From Dryas octopetala (taxonomy: Eukaryota > Streptophyta > Magnoliopsida > Rosales > Rosaceae): a DNA stretch of 64,000 bases. Numbering within the stretch: the stretch's first letter is position 1; each line of letters opens with the position of its first letter. A program made the translations under genes and the position numbers. Below, one piece after another: positions 21,457-33,303 of this stretch. The notes below the pieces were generated by a model, which did not search any database, had not been told where the DNA came from, and saw only the letters and a program-made list of their open reading frames with translations. The DNA is taken from the NCBI GenBank assembly GCA_963921425.1, contig OY992832.1:992001-1056000 (forward strand), read 5' to 3'.

Positions 21457-22341
21457 GAGCAGAATCCTGAGCTAAGGACTAAGTAACTTGTATCTCAAAA
21501 TCCTCTCCGCTTTCAGCTGATATTCAAACACGTGTCAAAGTATAAGGCTCTGTGGTTCAACTCCAGGTAGATGACATATTAGCCACATCATTACATGACA
21601 GACATGATGAATATATCATCACAAAAAATTATAATGTCAGTACCATTTGAACTAATTAAGGAACCAAAGAGAAAGGTCTCATTGTCTCAATGACATATCA
21701 CAATAAATATCCTTTGGCTCTGGTAAATTGGAAGGGACAGTTTTAGCTCGAGCGGTAATTACATAGCTCCTCAAGCATAAATGCAATCAGCCATCAACAC
21801 AAGCTTTTAAAAAATCAAGTTCACAAAATCTTCTCCCCTATCAACATCCATGATCCATGTATGAGAAAACCTGTTTTTCTTTTTCTTAAAATAGAAAAAA
21901 ATGGAAAATGAAAAACACTATCCAGAAAAATCTTTTAACACTAATAAGCACAATTAGTTAAGAACACCTCCCAAATTGTAATTTGACATTATACAGATCA
22001 ATTCAACAATCAACATATGCTAGATGGTAGACTGATCTACAAATTAGCAATAGCCATTATTCCAATGACAGGAATCACAGAGCAGTGATAAGAAAACATT
22101 GGTTATCCCTCTTCTTCAATTGATAAGATTTTGTCCCTGAACAATCCATATATGATCTATATTTCAGAACCAGAAATTAGACTTTGTCATATTGGCTTTG
22201 CAAGCTTTATAAGTTGAACAGGATTTATTTAGTCATTGAAAGCAAAATATGACAAAAGCAGGCACTGAAACATGATTCAGTTTCACTAGTAATCAGTGTT
22301 TTCAGATAAAGCACATGATTAAGCAGACACGTGATTCTCAC

Positions 22342-22514
22342 CGAATCTCCTCTAAGCAACTTGGTTGCCGCCGAAATCCCACTCCAATCTGAACACTCTA
22401 GGGTTGCTGGTGAAGAGAGCCTTTTTTTTTTTTTTTGGTCAACGGGGACAAAAGAGCTCATCTCTCTAATATTTGAGTCTACTAATTTTTTTTAAACCCA
22501 GGAAACGACGTCGT
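22342..22514 (-). promoter_or_regulatory. CNX6 5'UTR exon and upstream ACGACGTCGT palindrome
   Basis: On the minus strand an ATG-bearing leader (AACCCTAGAG..GAGATTCG) ends at a good donor at 22342 and is the likely first, non-coding exon of CNX6. Upstream lies the perfect palindrome ACGACGTCGT at 22505-22514. A near-identical CGACGTCGTT occurs at 30215-30224 before another gene. TSS not known. Confidence 0.5.
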
Positions 22515-22823
22515 CCGGGCCTGGTCCATTAAAAATTACAAAATTATGCATCCAGCCAAACGGGTTGAGCATTCAAAATCACAAGCGATCATTCGAATCC
22601 GATCAAGAGCAGATGGGCCATCTTCAAGTATATAATGTCTACTACAATTGACTGAAATAAGCATGGTAATTCAAAGATGCAAAAAGATATACAACTCCAT
22701 GTCCAGCGCCAATTCAACATTGTTTTGAACCAAATTTCTTAACCTAAACAGCAAACATACATAGGTAAATCCACTACATACTGTTAATAGCAAAGCATTA
22801 GAATATTAGAGTTGGGGATTATT

Positions 22824-23500
<677 letters not shown>

Positions 23501-25012
23501 CACTACGAGCCAGCCAATGAGGGAGTGTTCTCCTTTTTTAATAATTTAAAATTTTATTGTTGAACAACCTGGGCCTGGATTACTACAGGCCTACTACTTT
23601 AAATGGTTACTGCAGGCCCATTCAACTCATCACCGTTGCCCCCATCCCCAATAGAAAAAAAAAAAAAAAAAAAAATTCTTTCATCTAACCATGTTGTTGA
23701 TCGCAGCTACTGTTTAGGTTGATTTGTTACATTTGTATAAGATAATCTGTACTCACTCAACCAACAATCACATTAATTATAATACTATCTGATACATGTA
23801 TTCTGTTAATGTTAGTATTATGAACTTGTTAATACCCGTTTTTGCACCACTAAATATACAACAATCACATTTCACACTTCGTGGAAACACTTTAATCACA
23901 CATTATAAAGAGATAACAATCACTCATTTGTAGAGTAGTTCTCATATAAATAGGCTCCTTCACTCTGAGAAATTTTTATGTGTGACCATAACACCACGTG
24001 ACATAACGATATGGTGTTACCAATCCACTTAAATTATAACACGTGTATAATAATTAATTTTTAAAACTTTAAATCCTTAAAATACCCTTAAAATCGTATA
24101 TGTTATAATATAAGTAGATTGGTAAGACCACGTCATCATGTCACGTAATATTATGGTCATATACAATAATTTTTCCTTCACCCCAAGTTTAAGGAATCAC
24201 TTTTTTTGGTCTTTAGAGGTTCATAGGGGATCCAATTTTACTTCAAGGCTTTTACACAAAGCAAACGTACACTCTCTCTATAATGTAATATTTGTGTACG
24301 ATGAAATATAATTAAAATATCCTACATGCACGTAGCCCAAATTAAATAAACCACATTAAATGATTTGTGTTCTTATTTTACACTTACTATTTCTTGTTAA
24401 CCTGCATCTGATGCATAAGTAATGAACTGAGTATAGAGGCGTATGATCAGGTATGTGAGGGATTCAGATATTAAGCATCACACACGTGAATCCCATCTCT
24501 CAATTAGTTAGCCACGCAAGACGCATGAAGCAACTCCCAACCTTCTAATCCGGAACTAATTTTTTTTTTCGAAAACTTAGCAAACCATTTAATCCTAACC
24601 GTTGATTCAGATCTAGTGGTGATAGATTAATTTGTTTATTATTCATTACTGGACATCCAAACTGCATTGATTATTGAGAGGCTTTACATTACAAAATTAC
24701 ACATTACAATGGGCTGTCAATCAAGGGTGGAAAAACACACACATACACAACAAACTTGTCCAGAGTTATGACAAGTAATTTGTTCAACTATTTGGCCGGG
24801 TGAAAATTAACGAAGACATATACAAGAAAAACACCCCACCTGCACTACCTGCTTGCTTTCACAAAGTTCTTACGTATACAGTACACCCAGATATATAATT
24901 AGGGGATCGATTATGACTGACATCTATACTTGATATTGAAGTCCTATTGTGTCAATAGTTGTATCTTTTTTATTCCACTATATATATTTTCTAGATTGAG
25001 CTAAACAAATGC
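23501..25012. other. AT-rich spacer with one MITE
   Basis: Contains an A-run near 23656-23675 and the MITE at 23964-24173. The right end is probably 3'UTR of the minus-strand gene at 25013-27464. No other gene seen. Confidence 0.55.
23964..24173. mobile_element. MITE with roughly 80-base terminal inverted repeats
   Basis: The left arm (AATTTTTATGTGTGACCATA, then ACGTGACAT, TTACCAATC and ATTATAACA) pairs with the reverse complement of the right arm (AAAATTATTGTATATGACCA, ACGTGACAT, TTACCAATC, ATTATAACA). TCCTTCAC occurs on both sides (23956-23963 and 24174-24181), an 8-base candidate target-site duplication as made by hAT elements. The first few bases inside the duplication do not match between ends, so the exact borders are uncertain. 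Confidence 0.7.
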
Positions 25013-27464
25013 CTATTTGAAAGACCTCTATGCATGACAATAAAGAAAAAAGCATCACAAACGAAGAACAAAAAGAATCATACCCAGTTGCTAGAAAGTG
25101 CAAAATCATGGAATCTAAAAGAGGACCCCCCAGCTGTATCTCTCTCAAGCCTGACCTCTGAAGCTCTATCACTCACACCTGATCCACTACTACTTTCATC
25201 ATGATCAATAGCTTCTTGTGGCAGAGGTTGTATTTGGTTCTCATTTGGACGCCGAGCCAAATGAACCTCCTCAGGCCGCGGCAATGCCATAGTAGGTGGT
25301 GGGGAGGGAGTGCCCCTAATCCTGCTTTGGCTTATTCCGCTTGGTGAAACCACAGCTCGGTCCCAAAGGAACACATGAATGGAAATGGGAATCTTGGCAT
25401 GGCGGTGCAGTGATAGCTTCTGGCTGAGTGAAACTGTGTCAAAGCATCGAACTGCTCCTGTTGAGGAAACCATCCAAGGCAGAACCTTCTGGTTTGAGAC
25501 CCTTGACACCACCAGCAGCCTAGAAGCATTCATTGCTTCCCTGTACAAATTGCTCAGCCCTGATCGACTTGAAGGTGCATTTTCATCCCCATCAACCACT
25601 GATGAAATGTATATAAACCCCTGCAGCCAAATCACAAGGAACTCGATCATCATAATCATCATAAGCAAAACCATCTAGTACTAATTAATACATGGTCTAC
25701 CAAGTAATGCCAACAATAGCTGACCATATTATGTGGAAGAGGACCTTGTTACATTATGATCAGTTATTAATGGGGACACATGCATCAACTGCTACATAAT
25801 GTGAATGGGAAAATGTTAATTACCTCTTCCGTGCGGCTAATGGCGAAGCCAAGCTTGAAATCTCCTTCTTGTAATTTGATCTCAACTGCAATTTCTCCCC
25901 CAAGGGGAGCATACCAAAGGCGAACTGCGCGGACTACACCAATGTCAACCCCATGGTAATCCTCAAAACCATACAAACTTGCACTTGCAAGATCAGCCAA
26001 GTCAGACAATGATCCTGCATTTACAGTGGCAGAGGCTGTCTCTCCAGAAATCTGCAGCCATACAAAAAATTAAACCACGAGTACATATGATTCAAAATTA
26101 GTTCCAATTAAGCACATAATTAGGTAGGTACCTTGGTGAGCAGGGACTCAGTCTGAATGTTCATGAAGACGACGGGGACACCGAAGGCCTGGGAGGCATT
26201 GAGCCAGACATTTGCCCTGGCAAGCGTGTCGTCCAAGTCATTGTAGCGAGAAGCAGCTCGATCTGAAGCTTTTGGAAGGAAGAGAATTGATAGGAAGCTG
26301 CTAGAATGGGGAACTGGCAGCAACTCTTGCATCCTTCTTTCCCATGGATATGAGACATATCCATCTTCAAGCTTAGACCTGGTTAGTGCACTCACCATCC
26401 GGGAGTTCCTTGAAGCTGCAATTAATTAATTAATTAACTAAAACACATCCATGCAACTCATCATCATCATCTATCTCTCATCACAATTTCTTTATCAATA
26501 ATTAAGCAAAAATAAGATATCTATAGTACTACACTATTTAATCTATACTTTAGTACAACTAATATATTGTCACAATTACAATGTGAAGCATGCACCAACT
26601 TAAGCAATAAAATTAGGCATACGTTTCACATTGAGTTACTGGATCACAATGCTGATGGAATTAGTTAGGTGAAGTGAATGGAAAAAAAGGTTGAAAATTG
26701 ATTGGAAGCGAGCTTAGCTGGGAAGCAATACTAATTACTAATGGAGAAATTTGGTCAATTTCAGCTACGAAGTCATGAGTGTCACGTGGGGTTGTTGTGG
26801 GCTACATAAAGCTGCTGCCGCTTTCATACCACAACACATTCTCTTGAAAATGATATAGGTTTCCTTCAATTAATTAACAACCCAATTGCCAAGTGGCCAA
26901 ATTGATAATTAATTATCAAAATAGATAACTAAAACCGACGAGAGATGAATGCAATAGTAATAAGTCAACATGAAAGTCAATATGGTGAATGATGATGATG
27001 AGGTGTTTGTGTAATTGTGTGTGAGGGTGTATTATAATACCTTGGAGGTCGAAGCAGTCGGCCTCGGTGCGATCGCAGAAGCCGACGGTGTAATTGGGGT
27101 CGGCAATGGAGCGGAGCATGTACTGCTTGTTCTTACCGGAGGAGTCGTTGGGGACGATACAAGCCTGCAACTCGGCGAAGGCGTCTCGGCCACGTCGGAC
27201 GAGGACGAGGATGGAGGTGTCCTTGGCCTTGAAGGAGGTGTGGAGGATCTTCTGGACGCCGCTCTTGCCGTTCTTGAAGGGGGACTTGACGGTGACGGAG
27301 GTGCCGATGCGGAGCTCCTCCACTATGTCTCCGGTCTGGAGCATGTCGCCGGTCCACTCGTCCGCCTTGGAGCTGCCCTTCAGGCACTCGATGGACAGCA
27401 CCATAGGCGATTTCGGCTCTCGCGTCGGTGAATCTGAGCTCGGCTGCGCTCGGTCCATCGTCAT
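25013..27464 (-). CDS. Conserved plant protein of unknown function, five exons
   Basis: Exons in phase on the minus strand: 27041-27464, 26132-26415, 25824-26051, 25084-25620 and 25013-25027, giving 495 residues from the ATG of MTMDRAQPSS (a second ATG two codons on is also possible). Residues about 20-140 look like a compact fold with a basic, Lys/Arg-rich segment (VKSPFKNGKSGVQKILH) and an acidic DRTEADCFD end. Residues 140-320 are mixed alpha/beta with LARANVWLNASQAFGVPVVF and EDYHGVDIGVVRAVRLWYAP. The last 180 residues contain a polar, proline- and serine-rich tail (SQSRIRGTPSPPP, DESSSGSGVSDRASEVRLERD). No signal peptide, transmembrane helix or catalytic motif was recognised. The tiny last exon (RSFK, stop) rests only on a fitting acceptor and phase. 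I do not recognise the family by name. Confidence 0.75.
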
Positions 27465-30400
27465 CCCAATGCGCTGCGCGCGTTTCACTTAATTTCCACG
27501 CTTCTATAATATATATCTTCTATTATTTATAACAATATGTATACCTAGAAACAGAGACACAGAGAGAGAGAGTACGATCGAGATGAATCAGATGAATCAG
27601 ATGATGATGGGTAAAGGCGTAAAGCAGTAAAAGTCAATGAATTTCAAGAGAGGAGGCTTTTGGAGTGTTGTGTACCTGTGGTTTTGTTTCACACTCATCA
27701 AATACTTTCTATGAATATTCTCTATCATTATGTATATTATCATATAATATGAGTAACTCATAAATTTCCTAGCTCATGAATCATGATGCTTTGTTTGAAA
27801 TGAGGTAAATGATATGATATTTCTTTCGCGTGCGCACCCACTCTATTTCTCTCCTCACATTTTTTTATTTTTGTTGTCTAGTCCCTTTATATCAACAATT
27901 AATTTATTTAATACTGTCTTTTAACTTAATCATTTAAATTCAATATAAGATTTGACCAAATTCAGTGGCAATCGACCTATCAAATAATAAATATTTTTAC
28001 TGAATCATCAAACTTATATGTTGTTAATTTGTTATTGAATCGATCATCTTTTTTATATGAGATTCACAGAATCATTCATTCACCTCATCCAAAGCTACAC
28101 AATTGACAGTCCCACTTACATTAATTTGAATTGATCTAGATACTCTGAGATCCCTCTGCTGGCGCCTTGTATTTATAAACAGCCTATCCATATCCATTCA
28201 GGACATACGGGTCGGGTTCAAATGGCTTGTACAGTTGTATTTGGCAAAGATCAACCAATTAGAGTCCAAGACTTATTCAATATATGTATTACCTTACATT
28301 ACATATGCATGATTTATTCAAACGAACTAGAAACTTCTTTGATTATATATTCTCTCAAAACTAATTAATTAAGACCCAAGTGCTACTATTCTGTCCGGAG
28401 GATGCAACTTCTTAATCAAGTATTCAAGTTGATTAATTTCATATCAAGTTGCTTAATTCAAAATTCATTGATTATTTTGATTAAGAGTAATGAGGATTGA
28501 AATTGATACCTCTCTAAAATTGTAGAGATAAATAGTACTATACTAATAATTACTTAGTAAAAACATATTAATGAAATAAACTACTCAAAAGCTAAAATTT
28601 ATTAATTAATTAATAGTCTTTAGGCCCTAGATATCCATATCATGTATGTCTTTCACTCAAATGATCGAGCATCGTTATTATTATTGGGATAAGGCACAAA
28701 GTAATATTGCATATATAGAATGATCAACAAGTGGACCCTGTTACACAGACACCACTTTGAAATTAATAAGCTGTACTTGTCCAGTTGTCCCATATAATGC
28801 CTATGAATCTTCCAAGAATCCAAGGGATGACTAATATATATAGATGCCAAACACGATTGCTAGCTTGATGCATGCACTTTCTCGAAGAGCATGTAGCATG
28901 ACTTTATGCTATATGTTATATTTAGTATAATTTTTAGTATTTAACAATAACTTTTGTGTTTTTTATTTTAATGGCACAATAGCTATAGCTATATGTTTAT
29001 ATGTTTATATTTTTAATATATTTATATATATTCTTATAAATTAAATTTAATATATTAAATTATTTTAATAATTATATCATTGTAAATATTTTAATGAGAT
29101 ATTTAATATGGGCCCAATATTATATATATTTAAATATTATTAATTTAATACCCAAATTAATATTTTAACATTTTTCATGTCAAAGTCAAATTTAAGAATT
29201 GTAAAATTTGAAAAAATGGCCAATCAATCTATGACAACTGCCAATCCTCATGCCTCTTATTGCAATCTTTTTTATCCATATGAATATCTTTTCCTCTCTC
29301 TCCTCATGGGACCCAACACTTTTTCAATCAATCACTTTCTTTCACTTGGTTTTTATTATTTATTTACCCATACTTTTCTGATAGTGAGTCCACTTTTTTC
29401 TTGAATTTCTCAATAGCAATTGCTAAATTTTCTGCTATATATAGTAGAAAATTTAGCAATTGCATAGTAACTGCTAAATTTAGCTATGCCATTGTGGTGA
29501 GTTTTTTGTATCAATTCTGTTATATTTAACATATAACATAGCATAGCATTTAGCCATGTCATTGTACATGCTCTAATCATTGCTATCAAAATACAATGAC
29601 CAAAACCGTCCGTCCAACCATTATGCACTTTTATGCAGCAGCCTATCCTTATAAACAAGAGACATAAACATGCTATAAATTACACTGATTGGATATATAT
29701 ATATATATATATGGGGGACATGACGTTGCCAAAGGAATTTTGCTGATGAATGGATGACCAATTGACCATAACATTCCAAAGTCTCTTGAATCAGGAAATT
29801 AATAGCTCATATTTGTAACTTCAGAAAGCTCATTAACTTTTTTTTTTGTTTTTTTTGTGGAAAATACAGTAGTTTTCATAAAAGAAAAATAAAGAATAGT
29901 AAAACATTAAGAGTAATTATTATAATAAACTTTCACTATAAAAGATACAAAAAAAATACCAAGATAAGCCAAATCATCTCATGTGATCGAGTTGTGGTTT
30001 TAGAGGACACAAAAAGGAATTTAAGTGGGTTATGCAAGCCCAAGTTGCTCCTAAGGGGTTCAAGCCCACTTTGAACACATGAAACCCATGTTTTATTACA
30101 TTTAACAAAATGGGCTGGGCCGCTGTTGAAAGGACATTGAGCCCAATTTACCATGGACTTAAGCCCATACAGTATGAAATCCATAATCAAGATTCATAAT
30201 GAAATTGTCGTCAGCGACGTCGTTTTAGTAGTTGGCTTGCAAATAAGAAACTGGAAAAATCCGCCAAGTAGAAGATTCGCATCCGCCAGTTTTAGCAATT
30301 AGCAGCCAGAAATAATCTGAAAATTTGGAATCAGATGGAATCTTCATAGCCATCCATATAATTAACTGGTGGCCTCAGGCCTTCAATTGTCAATAACATC

Positions 30401-30629
30401 CCCAAATCCATATTTGGATATCATTTTTTCTCAAGCCCTGTTTGGTTCCTGGGAAAATTGAGGAACAAGGAAGATAAAGCAGAAAGCTTTCTTTTCCAGG
30501 TTTCATATTTTTAATTGAATCAATTTCCCTTTTTGTATTTTAGACAAATATTCAGTCGCTCAATTTTGATATGGGTTTTGGGTTTTGTACAAGGTGCTAT
30601 ATTGTCATGGTACAAGTACAAGTACAACC
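27465..30629. other. AT-rich spacer between divergent genes
   Basis: Promoters of the unknown gene on the left and the gene at 30630 on the right, with about 2.5 kb of very AT-rich DNA between them (28900-29160 is almost pure A/T). A 48-base palindrome lies at 29416-29463. Near 30105-30160, GGGCTGGGCC and GAGCCCA are site-II-like motifs common in plant housekeeping promoters. No gene seen. Confidence 0.55.
29416..29463. repeat. 48-base near-perfect palindrome
   Basis: GCAATTGCTAAATTTTCT and its reverse complement flank a short centre (gCTATATATAGt), so 48 bases can form one hairpin. Related pieces (CTGCTAAATTTAGC, ATGCCATTGTGG) follow directly, suggesting the end of a small foldback element or MITE. 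Confidence 0.7.
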
Positions 30630-32449
30630 ATGCTGACTGTGTATGCTTCTGGAGCTATTACATATATAGACTCTAATATACTGCATGAAGCTCTACCCTG
30701 CAAGACTACACATGTTAATTCCTTGAGCAATATTTCAATTTTTCTTAGCCCAATTAGAGCTCCTTGTATTTCTTGGAAAAGCCGTAGTCAGCTAAACACC
30801 CCCAAGAAATGGCTAGTAAGTGTTTTTGCTTTGGTATTTTAAAGATTTTGTGGGTTTATATGAGTTTTTGATATGTTTTACTATTACCCATTGCAGTGCC
30901 AGATGCATGATTCAATTCCATCAGATGATGAGTATCGTTCATCACGCAACATAGCAATCAGTTTATTTAGGCGGTACAGGAATGCGGTTGACCGTGGCGG
31001 AGGTGACAACCTAAAAGTATATTCAGTGGTTTTCTTCAACTGGGTGTTTTTTTGAGGCTTGCTTTGTTTGATTTTCTTTCTCAAAGTAAAATGTTTGGTT
31101 GATCAGGAGTTCATCAGTGCTGGGGTGAATGCATATGCACTGGGATGCACTGATGAGGGATTAAGAAAAGAACTTGTTGATATGAAGGAATCCGGTGTTG
31201 AAATTGAAGCAATGCAAAGCTATGGTGGAACCACCAGTTTAAAATCCGAGATTGCATCAGAGGAAGTAAGTTACAACTTCCTAGTTGAACTTGCACCAAT
31301 TGTCAAAATAGCACTCTTTTGCATATATTCAAAAGTTATCTGATTTTCCAAGGATTGTAAATATGAATTTGTAGCCAGTTAAGGTTTCTGGCTAATATGA
31401 GAAGCCTGTTAAGATTCCTGTTGGTCATAAATTCTGCTGTCGGTGACTGGTTAATGAAGTGGAATCCCATTGTTCCATTTTTGTTTTTTCTCAATGCAGG
31501 TTGATGAGTGCATTCTTTGGTTGAGCATTATATTCATCACCATCTTGTGTACACCACAACCAACAATAGTTAGATGGTCATCCACTCCTCCAGTGTCGGA
31601 TGAAGAAAGGCTTAAGTGGAAAGGTTTTTGTGGGCTCATTGCAAATGCATATTATATGAGAGGAATGGCATGGTAAGATGCTTCAGCATATTCCATTTGC
31701 TGCTTTCAGTTTTATTTTATGCGTATTAGTATTATACATGCCGGTACTTCTGTATCCAGACTCTTGTTTGCTTATGGGAATTCATGATTTTTCTGTGCAA
31801 GTGCACCACTGTTTTATTCCTCAAGTACTTCATGCTAAGACAATGAATTACCACTTCCACTTGCCCTTTGCAATTTGACATTCAAGCATTCTGAAATATT
31901 GTTTAGGCAATAGAGATAGTTTATGAAGGTTCACCTTTTTGCTTAATTCTTTCTTGTTTTTGTTGAAGGCTTCCAGTAAAGACTCTTCAACTAGAGCAAA
32001 TGGCAGTGGTTGGACATGCTGAGGAGCCATCAGTTGTTGCCAGTCGAATGCGATTAGTGTTTAGCACACTTGAGGTTAGCTGAATATAATACATTATCCA
32101 ATTAGCTAATTGTGAAATTTATGTTGTGAAAATAAGGTCTGCTGTTGCGGTGATTTTAGCTCCAGAGTTGCATGTCGCTAATCTATTTGCTGTCATCAAT
32201 TCTTAGATGGTATCAAATTAAAGAGCACTATTAGGGTCATCAAATTTATTCATTTATTTCTAATAAGATACTGACATGCACATCCTTGAAGAACAAATTT
32301 GGTGACCTTCGTATTATTGCAAACTAAATTAGGCCCTGTCCTAGAATATATGATATCGTATTTTACCTGTGATGTTAGACCATTTTGTTTGGTGTATAAT
32401 GAATTATTTGCGTGTGCAGGTTGTGAGTCCACAGTGGCCTAGAGTATAG
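30630..32449 (+). CDS. Conserved plant protein of unknown function, likely organelle-targeted
   Basis: Six exons join in phase: 30630-30815, 30897-31016, 31107-31265, 31500-31672, 31969-32074 and 32420-32449, giving 257 residues. The first exon (62 residues) is poor in acidic residues and rich in Ser, Thr and basic residues (SPIRAPCISWKSRSQLNTPKK), like a plastid or mitochondrial transit peptide. The mature part starts with an acidic helix (DSIPSDDEYRSSRNIAISLFRRYRNAVD), continues with an alpha-helical region (FISAGVNAYALGCTDEGLRKEL), and has a hydrophobic segment with Cys, ECILWLSIIFITILCTPQP, that could be a membrane helix. It ends with RLKWKGFCGLIANAYYMRGMAWLPVKTLQLEQ and SPQWPRV. I recognise it as a conserved plant type but cannot give a function. 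Confidence 0.8.
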
Positions 32450-33303
32450 TGAGTGCTTCAGCATCAAGAATAGATGTAATGCTGGCCTTATAAACATTTG
32501 TATTTTGTACTATAGCCTGATATTTAAATTTTTTTATAAATGTGAAGCCACTGTCTTTTGCTCAAGTCATCTGTCACATGCTCTTCCAAGGGTTAGAAAG
32601 ATTAGTTTAGCTGCTCTTCGATTGTTGTTCCTTAGTCTTAAGTAATCAATTGGGACATCTATGGAATATTGGTCATAGCCGATTTACAAAGCAAGTCATC
32701 TACATCATCATTCACACCCCCATCTCTCTCCTCAATGTGAATATTGACTGAAACATCTATGTTGGTTTGGTTCCCAGGTTGCATCAATAGTTTCCACATT
32801 CATGCTGTGTATGAAACATAAGGTACAGCTTAAATAATGAGATCATCTTCCACTTCAAGAGCCATGTCACAATGAAACAAGTAAAAGACGACTGCCTAAG
32901 TTCTGCAATTCTATTTCTATTTATAACAACAGCTACATCCTTAACATTATGACAAACAAATTTCAGCACCTATAACATATATACTAGTCTGATTCTTCAA
33001 AACTCAAATATTATCAACGGGGAGGAATTTGACTCCATATCGCATATCATTTTCCCCATCAACCTACAAAAAAGGCAGAAAAAACAGAGATTGATGAGAA
33101 TATATTTCAACAACAGCTTATATAAATGTCACATACATATCTATATATATCATTTGATAAATATTTTTAAATGAATTAGTTCATCTGTTACGTCGAGCAT
33201 TGAAGAGTCTAGAGAAAACAATATTGTTTGAAATTTGGAAAGAGAGATACCAAAATGACATACAAAATTTATTTTAATATTGATCAAAACAATATGTACC
33301 TCA
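32450..33303. other. Convergent 3' regions; orphan coding-like stretch at 33004-33063
   Basis: Mostly 3'UTR of the genes on both sides. On the minus strand, 33004-33063 follows a good acceptor (TTTTTGTAG) and reads VDGENDMRYGVKFLPVDNI then stop. It looks like a terminal exon of the neighbouring coiled-coil gene but is out of phase with that gene's open frame (see findings). Confidence 0.5.

Noticed and set aside
27015-27431. Plus-strand open frames of over 130 codons
   Set aside because: Antisense of the first exon of the unknown gene at 25013-27464; the minus strand has correct splice sites and protein-like sequence.
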